A stretch of 14,076 bases of DNA, from NCBI GenBank assembly GCA_937886325.1, contig CALABV010000186.1:1-14076 (forward strand). The letters run 5' to 3'. The notes below the pieces were generated by a model. It made no database searches, was not told where the DNA came from, and worked only from the letters and a program-made list of their open reading frames with translations. This DNA is from an uncultured Geobacter sp. (GTDB taxonomy: Bacteria; Desulfobacterota; Desulfuromonadia; Geobacterales; Geobacteraceae). The position numbers and the translations under genes were made by a program. Shown in pieces: positions 1 through 6,457 of the stretch; position 1 is the first letter of the stretch; the number at the start of each line of letters is the position of its first letter.

Positions 1-980
1 GGTTCGCGGATCAGGGGGCGGCAAAGGGAGACATAATCAGTCAAACCTTCGATTACCAGTCTTTCGGATACTTCGGGCGAGCGAATGCCGCCCACTAACA
101 GTAATGGCACACTGATTTTCTCTTTGTAACGAACCGCTGCTTCTTTGTAATAAACCTCTTTTTCAAGCGAATCCAAAGCACCCATCCTGCAACTGGAATA
201 GGCCCCGGAGGCATAGATTGTCCCGCCGCTCATTTCTATCGCGTCGACACCAGCCCTTTCAAGCATTGCACATACCTGAAGCATTTCATCTTGAGTAAGA
301 CCGCCTTCGACAAAATCCTCGGAGTTGATCTTCACGAATACAGGATACTCCTCGCCGACTTCATCCCTTACCGCTTGGAGCGCCTCCAGCAGGATCCGCG
401 CACGATTTTCGATGCTGCCTCCGTAGTTGTCCGTCCGTTTGTTGAAAAAGGGTGAGAGAAATTCACTCAGCAGATAGCCATGGGCCGCATGCAACTGCAC
501 ACCGTCAAAGCCGGCTTTTTTGGCCCTCCCTGCTGCCTTTCCGAATGCTTCAGCGATTTTTTGGATTTCGAGGAGGGTCATCTGCCGGCATTTTGGAAAC
601 AGATCGGAGTCGTTCACCGAAGGCCCTATTACTTCTTGTCCGGTTAGTGCGGTAGGGGCGTAACATCCTCCGTGGGCCAACTGCAGAATAACTTTGGCTT
701 GAGTATCGTGAACTGCCTGGGCCATTTCCGTGAGACCGGGAATAAATTCGTCACCATGAACGGCTAACTGCCAAGGCGCCGCCCTTCCATCCGCTTGCAC
801 ATAAGCCATGCCCGTGATTATCAGGCCTACGCCACCACGTGCACGTTCCACCAGCATGTCGATGTTTCTTTGCGTACAGAATCCATTGTCGTCGGCATTT
901 CCATCCCATGTGGCCGAGAATATGAATCTGTTTGCGAGCGACAGTCCGTTAATGTTGCTTTTCTCGAACAATTTATTCAT
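1..980 (-). CDS. Old Yellow Enzyme family NADH:flavin oxidoreductase (C-terminus cut by window edge)
   Basis: FMN-binding TIM-barrel oxidoreductase of the OYE family, expected to reduce activated C=C bonds of electrophilic substrates with NAD(P)H in the cytoplasm. About 326 residues are visible; the protein begins MNKLFEKSNINGLSLANRF. The paired active-site histidines are in QLHAAHGYLLSEFLSPFF, followed by the family signature NKRTDNYGG, and a phosphate-binding end LVGGIRS...SLCRPLIREP lies at the window edge. The start at 980 has a strong ribosome site (GGAGG, 7 nt upstream). It is the last visible gene of the minus-strand run and begins 70 bp after the NHLP-like small gene. Only the catalytic barrel is visible, so a C-terminal Fe-S or FAD extension cannot be excluded. 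It is a close paralogue of the protein at 11696-12796. The substrate is unknown. Confidence 0.93.
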   Translation of the reverse strand, partial: MNKLFEKSNINGLSLANRFIFSATWDGNADDNGFCTQRNIDMLVERARGGVGLIITGMAYVQADGRAAPWQLAVHGDEFIPGLTEMAQAVHDTQAKVILQLAHGGCYAPTALTGQEVIGPSVNDSDLFPKCRQMTLLEIQKIAEAFGKAAGRAKKAGFDGVQLHAAHGYLLSEFLSPFFNKRTDNYGGSIENRARILLEALQAVRDEVGEEYPVFVKINSEDFVEGGLTQDEMLQVCAMLERAGVDAIEMSGGTIYASGAYSSCRMGALDSLEKEVYYKEAAVRYKEKISVPLLLVGGIRSPEVSERLVIEGLTDYVSLCRPLIRE

Positions 981-1050
981 TGCCGTTCCTCCGATTCTCT
1001 CCATATCTGATTTCCCGCTTTTTTCCCCGGTGTTTCCACCTTATGTAACG

Positions 1051-1398
1051 CTAATCAGGTTTAGTTTTATATGTCGTGACCTCAAAATCCCAATCCACAT
1101 CTTCATTTTCGGTAGCAGTTTCAGACGGCCCCGGGATCTTTGTAATGGTTTCATCCCTGAATTCACTCAGGATTTCTCTATTAAACCATTTGTAAAAATC
1201 TGCCCGGACAAACACCGCATTCAGTGTTTCCTGGTAATTCCTGTCATCGCCGGAAGAACCCGGAATGACAAAACCGAATTGGCCGAGCGCCTCCTGGGGA
1301 TTGTCAAATAACATTTTTCTGAACTCCATGTCCCCCCTGGCTTTATTCTTAATCTCCGCCACAACATCATCTTGGATAAACTTTTTTTCGTCGCTCAT
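1051..1398 (-). CDS. Small protein with nitrile-hydratase-like leader (NHLP-like) segment; candidate modified-peptide precursor
   Basis: This 115-residue, cysteine-free protein has a start supported by an AGAGAGG ribosome site 7 nt upstream of the ATG. Residues 11-64 look like the NHLP leader seen in proteusin/TOMM-type RiPP precursors: a helix, then DMEFRKMLFDNPQEAL, then a Gly/Pro turn (FGFVIPG) and a strand ETLNAVFV, matching the pattern D-x-x-F-R-x-x-L-x-x-(D/N)-P-x-x-A-L...G...P. About 50 residues follow, with an aromatic cluster FYKWF (68-72) and an acidic tail ending DWDFEVTTYKTKPD. I see no Gly-Gly cleavage site. The gene sits in the same operon as a radical SAM/SPASM enzyme, a typical peptide-modifying partner. 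A precursor role is inference; it could instead be a small carrier or chaperone for the neighbouring oxidoreductases. The coding call is firm, the function is not. Confidence 0.8.
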   Translation of the reverse strand: MSDEKKFIQDDVVAEIKNKARGDMEFRKMLFDNPQEALGQFGFVIPGSSGDDRNYQETLNAVFVRADFYKWFNREILSEFRDETITKIPGPSETATENEDVDWDFEVTTYKTKPD

Positions 1399-1454
1399 AA
1401 TGTACCTCTCTTGGTTTTTGATTTTTCAGGAATATATTTCCCCTGAATCCGCAG

Positions 1455-1592
1455 TTACTCCCTCCCTCCGCCAAACAGCTTGTAGAGTGTAACCAGATTG
1501 CTGAGCCGCGTGAGGTTGACGCTGATCAGCCCCTGCTGTGCATTGTAAAACGAGCGCTGGGGATGCAGAACGTTCTTCGTCCAGAACAGCAG
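1455..1592 (-). pseudogene. Relic of the C-terminus of an outer-membrane efflux protein (TolC/NodT type)
   Basis: On the minus strand this stretch reads PQRSFYNAQQGLISVNL, then TRLSNLVTLYKLFGGG and a TAA stop. That is the typical C-terminal end of the outer-membrane factor of RND efflux systems (usually ...NAQQ.LI.VRLARL.NLVTLYK.LGGGW). Nothing upstream continues it: the sequence beyond 1592 is the end of the QueG-like gene in a different frame. It is therefore a fragment of about 45 codons without a start. It fills most of the 195-bp gap between the QueG-like gene and the NHLP-like gene. A second relic of the same family lies at 6458-6560. Confidence 0.75.
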
Positions 1593-1593
1593 C

Positions 1594-2934
1594 TTAGACG
1601 AAACATTTTCCGAAAGCCTTGAACAGCGTCAAAGGCCCTTTGACGCGAATCCTTCTCAGGATGATCTGCTTAACCATCGAGGTTTCCTTGTGAAGCACGC
1701 GCAGCCAGGTCTTTGCATCGGCATGCACGCGAACGTGCGGGACGCCCGCATGTCCTTTTGCTATTCTGATTGATTTGTCTTTGATAACGACCGTTGCTTC
1801 GGCCTCCTCGCTGCCGCTGAACGTGAAATGATAGGTCGCGTTCAGCCCTTCGGACTGGTGCCGCTGGAAAGCAATGGGCATGGAGGTGAGGAAAGATGAC
1901 ACGGACGACGGCCTGATGCCGTTTCCCACGCGCTTTATCTTTTTATGCGGGAAGACGCGCTGAACATGACTCTCGGCGTCCGATCCGGACAGGACATACA
2001 CCGTTTCCGTCTTCAGTTGGAGCGGTTTGACCACTTCCTCGATAAATGCCTTTCTGTCCTCCAGGTACTGCGGGATCACTTCATCCCCCGCCGGGCAGAC
2101 TGCCATGCAATACACCGACTTGTAGCACGGTCCGTACGCCAGGCTCTGCCACATGGATACGGTTTCGGCATCGCTGGTTCTGGACCGGTAATCGATGGAG
2201 CTTTTGCTGTCCGCGATATTTTCAACCCAGTCGGTGAAGCCGCCTATCAGTTCCCGATAGGTATGGGTGAGGCAGTTTACGGGATGGAAAAATCCATCCG
2301 GACCGATGGCGCCCGTGGGGCAGGCAGCCGCGCAGAGCTTGCAGTCAAGGCACGGGTTATAGTCCAGGGGGGTGTCGTATTCATCCACTTCGGCATCGAT
2401 GACCACGGTATTGAGCAGCACGAAACTCCCGAACACGGGATGAATGACGTTGCGGTGGAGACCCATCTTCCCGAGTCCGGCCGCAATGGCTATCGGTTTG
2501 TGCGACACCACATGCATCACGCCATTGCGCCACAGGTCTGCTTCCATGGGAAACCCGGGCGCCGGGGTCGAGGCACGAACGCCTTTACGCTCCAGGGCCG
2601 TTGCCAGAGTGTGGGCGGCATGGATAAGACGTTCTTCCGCCTGATGCAGTTCGAGGCTCGCAATGGAGCGTGCGGGACTTCGCAGGTTTTCCCTGTTAAT
2701 TCGCCCCGCAAAACTGACAAGCGTCCTGGTCCAGGGGAAGACATTGAGAATGGCCGCCTTTTGATCAGCCAGCGTCGGACGTGTGATCTCCACAAAACCC
2801 ACGTCATCAGCCCCTGCTTCAAGGCACATCGTTCGCAACTCCCGGGCACTCAGCTTCAGCGGAGTAGAGTGAAGTGTCGCCGATGCTTTGCTCTCGTGAT
2901 AACGTTTTACTGTCGGGTGATCATTCAGTTCCAT
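1594..2934 (-). CDS. QueG-like double [4Fe-4S] reductase with C-terminal SCP2 domain
   Basis: This 446-residue cytoplasmic iron-sulfur protein has an N-terminal half (about 30-185) resembling the cobalamin-reductase fold shared by epoxyqueuosine reductase QueG and reductive dehalogenases, including GLGKMGLHRNVIHPVFGSF at 153-171. A ferredoxin-type cluster motif follows at C195-C198-C201-C205 (CLDCKLCAAACP). Further cysteines at 221, 270, 276 and 280 (CYKSVYCMAVCP) supply a second cluster. Residues from about 350 onward look like an SCP2 sterol-carrier domain (ATYHFTFSGSEEAEATVVI...), a fold that binds hydrophobic ligands. QueG itself is shorter and lacks this domain, so tRNA queuosine synthesis is unlikely. 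A plausible role is low-potential electron transfer to a lipophilic or acyl substrate. The start follows a GGAGG site. It lies 89 bp after the radical SAM gene, probably in one operon with it. Specific function unknown. Confidence 0.85.
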   Translation of the reverse strand: MELNDHPTVKRYHESKASATLHSTPLKLSARELRTMCLEAGADDVGFVEITRPTLADQKAAILNVFPWTRTLVSFAGRINRENLRSPARSIASLELHQAEERLIHAAHTLATALERKGVRASTPAPGFPMEADLWRNGVMHVVSHKPIAIAAGLGKMGLHRNVIHPVFGSFVLLNTVVIDAEVDEYDTPLDYNPCLDCKLCAAACPTGAIGPDGFFHPVNCLTHTYRELIGGFTDWVENIADSKSSIDYRSRTSDAETVSMWQSLAYGPCYKSVYCMAVCPAGDEVIPQYLEDRKAFIEEVVKPLQLKTETVYVLSGSDAESHVQRVFPHKKIKRVGNGIRPSSVSSFLTSMPIAFQRHQSEGLNATYHFTFSGSEEAEATVVIKDKSIRIAKGHAGVPHVRVHADAKTWLRVLHKETSMVKQIILRRIRVKGPLTLFKAFGKCFV

Positions 2935-2968
2935 GGGTAAGCCTCCAATGTTGTATATTCAGCAACAC

Positions 2969-2989
2969 CTAAACGATTGTTTTTTCCAT
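2969..2989 (-). other. Possible six-codon leader ORF (MEKTIV) in the radical SAM-QueG-like gap
   Basis: An ATG at 2989 is preceded by a strong AGAGGAG ribosome site and reads MEKTIV before a TAG, ending 35 bp before the next real start. It may be a translated leader, or a former gene start that has been truncated. Nothing beyond the ribosome site supports expression. Confidence 0.25.
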
Positions 2990-3023
2990 GGCAGGCTCCT
3001 CTTGCCTACCGTGAGATGGTCAC

Positions 3024-4439
3024 CTACTGAAGACAGTTGAACATGCCCATGCACCAGAAGCAGTCGCCGCAGGGAACGGGAGAGAGGTAGCAATCATTGG
3101 TGAACTCTTCGTTTGTGATGAAGTCGCAGGGAGCCACATTGCAGTTCGAGCAATAGGAAAAGTCGTATAGAAGGACGTCGTCGCGAAATTTTCGGAACTC
3201 CGGATCATTCCATATCTCGCCGATGTTGCGGCTCTCCAGGTGACCGAAGTTTTTGGCATCAATCTTCCTGGCGGTATCGCGGCCTTTGGTATAGCAACTG
3301 TATGAGTGCCAGAGGTGATAACAGGGGTGCACGCCGCCATCCCAGGAAATCATCGCGGCCCCCCCTTCGACAAAGTCGCACCTGCGGTCGCTTTTGGGAA
3401 CGACCTCCGGCAGTTTCAATGCAACACCTTTCCGGCGGGCCACCTCCTGCGCGGCCTCGAAAGTCCTGCCCACTTCCCGGCGCAGCAGATCCTCCTTTGC
3501 CAGGATATTCTTCACCTGGAGAAAAACACCCCGATTGTTCGCATCGAGGAGCATTTTACCGGCACAGAACAGGAGCCGCAGCTCTTCTTCCGTATACCGG
3601 AACTTGAAATTGAAGTACACCTTGTGGAAGTCTTCGAGGGCGATACCTTCGTCCTGCGCCCTGCTCTTCCAGGTCCCGTACAACTCAAGCGCCTGATCCG
3701 AATTGTATTCATAGGCGATTTGGGACAAGAGCGTCTGGTGGTAAGGCAGAAGATGTGAGACTATGGCGAAGGTGGCGCCACGCTGGGCCGCCCACTCCAG
3801 CACGTGGGGAAGCTCGTGGAAGTTTTCCCGCCTCAGCACGAACTCTATCCCGGTTTCAAGACCAGGCTTTCCAGCTTGGGCCTTGGCGGCAGCAATAACA
3901 GCTAAGGCCCTCTCGACATCCCCCACTTCTCCACCCTCTCTAAATTTCCGGAACGATTCACACGAAACGGAATCCAGAGAGAAACAGATGCGATCCACTC
4001 CGGCGTCGACAAGCGCCGCCGCCCTCTCTTTCACCAGGAGCGCCCCGTTTGACTGGAAACCCACCCAAGCGGACCGGGGCATCTGGTCCTTGGCGATCCT
4101 GATGAAGTATTCCATATGCGGATTGAGGAGCGGTTCCCCGATCCCGTTCAGCACCAGACTTTCCAGGTAGGGGAAGGCAGGACGCAGCGACAGGAAGGTC
4201 GGAATCGACATGTCTCCGTCAACGATCCCGTTTCCGTCCGACTGCTTCACGCACGCCTGGCATTGAAAATTGCAGCGTGTGGTGGTCTCTACAAAGAGTT
4301 TCGAAGGGTGCTTCCGCAAGGCCGGCTGCGGTGAGCAAGAAGACATACTGTCCTCATGGCAGATGTCGTTGGTCGAGGTTTGAAAGCTCCCGTCAGTTTT
4401 CGGCCGGCAACTTGTCACTTTACAAACAGAGTCTTTCAT
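3024..4439 (-). CDS. Radical SAM/SPASM-domain maturase
   Basis: This 471-residue radical SAM enzyme carries the SAM-cluster cysteines in CNFQCQAC (C56, C60, C63), a GEP-type motif LNGIGEPLLNP (98-108) and a C-terminal SPASM region. SPASM cysteines at 354, 373, 382, 430, 433, 438, 450, 457, 460, 463 and 469 could ligate auxiliary [4Fe-4S] clusters. The final block NDCYLSPVPCGDCFWCMGMF resembles the end of radical SAM maturases associated with tungsten-dependent aldehyde oxidoreductases, as I recall that family; SPASM enzymes otherwise commonly modify RiPP peptides. No tungsten enzyme is in the window, but a leader-like small protein is. Two starts are plausible: 4439 (GAGGGGG site) or ATG at 4346 (GAGG site), the latter removing a 31-residue extension that precedes the conserved core. 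A TetR-type palindrome lies 70 bp upstream. Confidence 0.9.
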   Translation of the reverse strand: MKDSVCKVTSCRPKTDGSFQTSTNDICHEDSMSSCSPQPALRKHPSKLFVETTTRCNFQCQACVKQSDGNGIVDGDMSIPTFLSLRPAFPYLESLVLNGIGEPLLNPHMEYFIRIAKDQMPRSAWVGFQSNGALLVKERAAALVDAGVDRICFSLDSVSCESFRKFREGGEVGDVERALAVIAAAKAQAGKPGLETGIEFVLRRENFHELPHVLEWAAQRGATFAIVSHLLPYHQTLLSQIAYEYNSDQALELYGTWKSRAQDEGIALEDFHKVYFNFKFRYTEEELRLLFCAGKMLLDANNRGVFLQVKNILAKEDLLRREVGRTFEAAQEVARRKGVALKLPEVVPKSDRRCDFVEGGAAMISWDGGVHPCYHLWHSYSCYTKGRDTARKIDAKNFGHLESRNIGEIWNDPEFRKFRDDVLLYDFSYCSNCNVAPCDFITNEEFTNDCYLSPVPCGDCFWCMGMFNCLQ

Positions 4440-4508
4440 GTGATCCCCCTCTCGGCCCCCTCAACCTTTTGGAAACCTAACCTATTGAGATTGGATATAG
4501 AGCAATGG

Positions 4509-4522
4509 ATAGACCGGTCTAT
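4509..4522. promoter_or_regulatory. Perfect palindromic operator ATAGACCGGTCTAT before the radical SAM gene
   Basis: This is a 14-bp perfect inverted repeat with half-site TAGACC and no spacer. It lies between the TetR-family gene and the radical SAM gene, overlapping a candidate minus-strand promoter (TTGCAC at 4536-4531, 17-bp spacer, weak TCTATC at 4513-4508). The same half-site occurs in the regulator's own promoter, so the TetR-family protein is the likely binder. Confidence 0.65.
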
Positions 4523-4548
4523 GTAATATTGTGCAAAAAAATAATTAC

Positions 4549-5148
4549 TTACGTTACCTTCTCTTTTTGAGCAAGAAACCTGTCGAAATACAAATAGATG
4601 AAATTCTTCAACGGTTCGGATGATTTTTTTACCTTGGAGCGGAGCAGGGCTCCCTGGAATGATGAGATCAAATTTTCCGCAAGCATTTCAGGGTCCAGAT
4701 CTTCCGGAATGGCCTTCTCCCCCTGTGCCTGAAGAAGCAACATGGCCAAAGCCTTCGCCCAGCCTCGCAGCGCTTGATCAAGACGTTCCCGAACCCTCTC
4801 GTATTGATCGGACATTTCCAGGCTCAAATTGCCGATTAGACACCCCTTGGTGCAATCATTACTTTCAAATCTCCAAATTCTGCTTTCGAAACTTTTTTTC
4901 ACGCGTTCCAGCGGCGGTAGAGTTTTATCATTGAAAATCGCGCTGAAAAGTTCACCGGTTTCTGCGACATACCTGTCGATTATCGCCAGGCCGAATTCTT
5001 CTTTGCTGGAGAAAAAATTGTAAAATGATCCCTTAGGCACGTTCGCCTGCTTCAGTATAGCCTCAACGCCTGTAGCGGTGAATCCTTTGCTTAGTATGAT
5101 GTCCAGTCCAATCTGGACGATGTCGTCTTTGCTGTGAATTCTTTTCAT
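4549..5148 (-). CDS. TetR-family regulator resembling NemR (electrophile/chlorine sensor type)
   Basis: This 199-residue repressor, the same length as E. coli NemR, has an N-terminal helix-turn-helix at about 8-55 (TGVEAILKQANVPKGSFYNF, then FSSKEEFG). The ligand domain contains ESNDCTKGCLIGNLSLEM and KVKKSSEPLKNF. Aligned by eye with NemR from memory, C103 falls on the reactive Cys106 and K172 on Lys175, the pair reported to form a sulfenamide bond on oxidation; a second cysteine, C99, lies four residues before C103. NemR controls an OYE (NemA), and this gene heads a run ending in an OYE, so electrophile-induced derepression is a reasonable inference. AcuR-type regulators share the GCL motif and are an alternative. 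The start has no obvious ribosome site and may be leaderless. Confidence 0.9.
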   Translation of the reverse strand: MKRIHSKDDIVQIGLDIILSKGFTATGVEAILKQANVPKGSFYNFFSSKEEFGLAIIDRYVAETGELFSAIFNDKTLPPLERVKKSFESRIWRFESNDCTKGCLIGNLSLEMSDQYERVRERLDQALRGWAKALAMLLLQAQGEKAIPEDLDPEMLAENLISSFQGALLRSKVKKSSEPLKNFIYLYFDRFLAQKEKVT

Positions 5149-5155
5149 GTGCTAT

Positions 5156-5184
5156 ACACTAGACCGATCGTTCTAATGTGTCAA
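5156..5184 (-). promoter_or_regulatory. Promoter and operator of the TetR-family gene
   Basis: On the minus strand a perfect -35 box TTGACA (5184-5179) is followed by a 17-bp spacer and a weak -10 TAGTGT (5161-5156). The near-palindrome TAGACCGATCGTTCTA (5160-5175, 14 of 16 positions symmetric) fills the spacer, the expected place for autorepression. Transcription would begin at about the ATG at 5148, which would explain the missing ribosome site. Half-site TAGACC matches the site at 4509-4522, but here the half-sites are separated by four bases. Confidence 0.65.
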
Positions 5185-5337
5185 GGGATTTTTTCCCAGG
5201 TGTTCAAATATTTTTTAGGGCCCGTACGCACTGGAGAACGTTCCGAGCGCCACCGAGCGACATAATGAACTTGCGTCAGTACTACTGTACAACAGGAAAC
5301 CCTGCGGCACGAATCTCTACAGTGATAAACCCAATAA

Positions 5338-5520
5338 CGGTAGTTGGAGGTATCCGTAGAGAGCGACTCTGCCATCTTTCGTTGCTGCTCTTGGCGAAAT
5401 GGAGCGTCAACAGCCGATACTGTCTGAATCCGCAGGGTGAGTTTGTCGGCTGTAGCGAAATGAGCCTTGAGCAGCAGAAAGAGGGCAGTCGGAGCGAGCG
5501 AAGGATGCCGCCAACTGCCG
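5338..5520. repeat. Large imperfect foldback (183 bp), possible structured RNA
   Basis: The two arms (about 5338-5417 and 5446-5520) are inverted copies with small gaps. Paired blocks are CGGTAGTTGGAGGTATCC with its partner CGGCAGTTGGCGGCATCC (15 of 18), CTGCCATCTTTC with CTGCCCTCTTTC (11 of 12), TGCTGCTC (8 of 8) and ACAGCCGA (8 of 8), around a loop of about 28 nt. Two of the three mismatches in the outer block would be G-U pairs in a plus-strand RNA. No convincing gene is seen from 5185 to 5600. The arms do not match a mobile-element or RNA class that I recognise. Confidence 0.6.
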
Positions 5521-5599
5521 AATCTAGGATAAATGCTCTTCGGCGTCAGCGGGCACTGAGATGAGTCACCGCCTTTTCCAGAGCGGCTAGGCTGAAGAT

Positions 5600-6397
5600 C
5601 CGGAATTCCGCCGGAATTCCGGGGACGCCATACTTGGAATTCCGGGGACGCCATACTTAATTGCTTTTTCCCTTCGGGCCGGGTTTGCCAGATTTCAGTA
5701 TTCTGTCCAGGGTCGATTCAAGCCGTTCGACAAAACTTTCCGACCCCAACGGTCTGCCGGATCGTTCGTGGCGCCTTATTTTCTCCATCTCTTCATCTGT
5801 CGCCGCGCTGAGGAAAAGGTTCCAGTCTCCCACCATCCCAAGAAGCGGAGCCACTTTGACCAATTGATCGTCAAGGCCGGCCAAATGCGCACGCGCGCTG
5901 CTCCATTGCCAAGAGGCCCTATCCTGCACAAGGCCCGCTCGGACAGGATTTAGCTCCACATAACGGACAGCAGCCAAAAGATACGACTCATCCATGGGGA
6001 AAGATGCAAATCTTCCCTGCCAAAGATGCCCACGCCAATCTTGCCGAAAATTAATCATGCGGCTGTACCGTCTATGTGCTTCTCCAATCCCGCGACGGAG
6101 ACCATCTTCACTTTCAGGCACGGCAATGAGATGCACATGATTCGGCATTAGGCAGTAAGCCCAGATTTCCACTCCGCACTTTCCACACCATTCAGCCATG
6201 AGATCGATGTAGGCATTGTAATCCTCTTCTCCGAAAAAGGTTGTCAGCCGCCGATTTCCGCGCTGGGTAACATGGTGAGGAATGCCAGTTGCTATAACGC
6301 GAGCGATACGAACCATGCGCAGAAATTAATTGAACGATACTCACATGTCAAGGGGTAATTGAGTATGGTGTCCCCAGAATTGCCCCAGAATTGCCCT
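5600..6397 (-). mobile_element. REP-associated Y1 transposase unit with inverted, duplicated ends
   Basis: The transposase gene at 5657-6316 is bracketed by related sequences in inverted orientation: the complement of the left flank reads AATTAAGTATGGCGTCCCC, and the right flank (from 6357) reads AATTGAGTATGGTGTCCCC. The left tip is a perfect 23-bp tandem duplication (5613-5635 and 5636-5658). The right tip repeats CCCCAGAATTG twice (6372-6382, 6383-6393). Such flanking palindromic repeats are typical of RAYT (TnpREP) genes. The outer limits are estimates. Confidence 0.7.
5657..6316 (-). CDS. REP-associated tyrosine transposase (Y1, IS200/IS605-like)
   Basis: This 219-residue single-strand DNA transposase of the HUH/Y1 family has the metal-binding HUH motif in MPNHVHLIAVP (HVH at 60-62) and the catalytic tyrosine Y119 in AAVRYVELNPVRAGLV. 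The N-terminus MVRIARVIATGIPHHVTQRG is typical for the family and supports the start. The C-terminus is basic (KSGKPGPKGKSN), as often seen in RAYTs. All core motifs are intact, so the enzyme may be active. RAYTs are usually domesticated, single-copy genes that act on nearby REP-like palindromes; the flanking inverted sequences here fit. A TTGACA -35 box lies upstream at 6351-6346 with a poor -10. Confidence 0.93.
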   Translation of the reverse strand: MVRIARVIATGIPHHVTQRGNRRLTTFFGEEDYNAYIDLMAEWCGKCGVEIWAYCLMPNHVHLIAVPESEDGLRRGIGEAHRRYSRMINFRQDWRGHLWQGRFASFPMDESYLLAAVRYVELNPVRAGLVQDRASWQWSSARAHLAGLDDQLVKVAPLLGMVGDWNLFLSAATDEEMEKIRRHERSGRPLGSESFVERLESTLDRILKSGKPGPKGKSN

Positions 6398-6457
6398 AGT
6401 TTATGGCGTATCAGATGGTTTCTTTTGCTACCTATAAATATCCCAAGCCTTTGCTCA

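Noticed and set aside
1594..2934. Annotation as epoxyqueuosine reductase QueG
   Set aside because: The fold and clusters fit, but the added SCP2 domain, extra length and operon context argue against a tRNA modification role.
1945..2940. Long 331-codon open frame on the plus strand
   Set aside because: It is antisense to the QueG-like gene, whose cluster motifs, start and ribosome site are clear. The plus-strand product has no recognisable motif.
5338..5520. Integron attC site or group II intron remnant
   Set aside because: The foldback is longer than usual attC sites, and I see neither attC core sites nor the group II domain V sequence or a maturase gene nearby.
5181..5654. 157-codon open frame on the minus strand across the foldback region
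   Set aside because: The product is low-complexity with many Arg/Ser and no family resemblance. It runs through the large inverted repeat and the transposon tip and overlaps the TetR promoter, so it is more likely chance than a gene.
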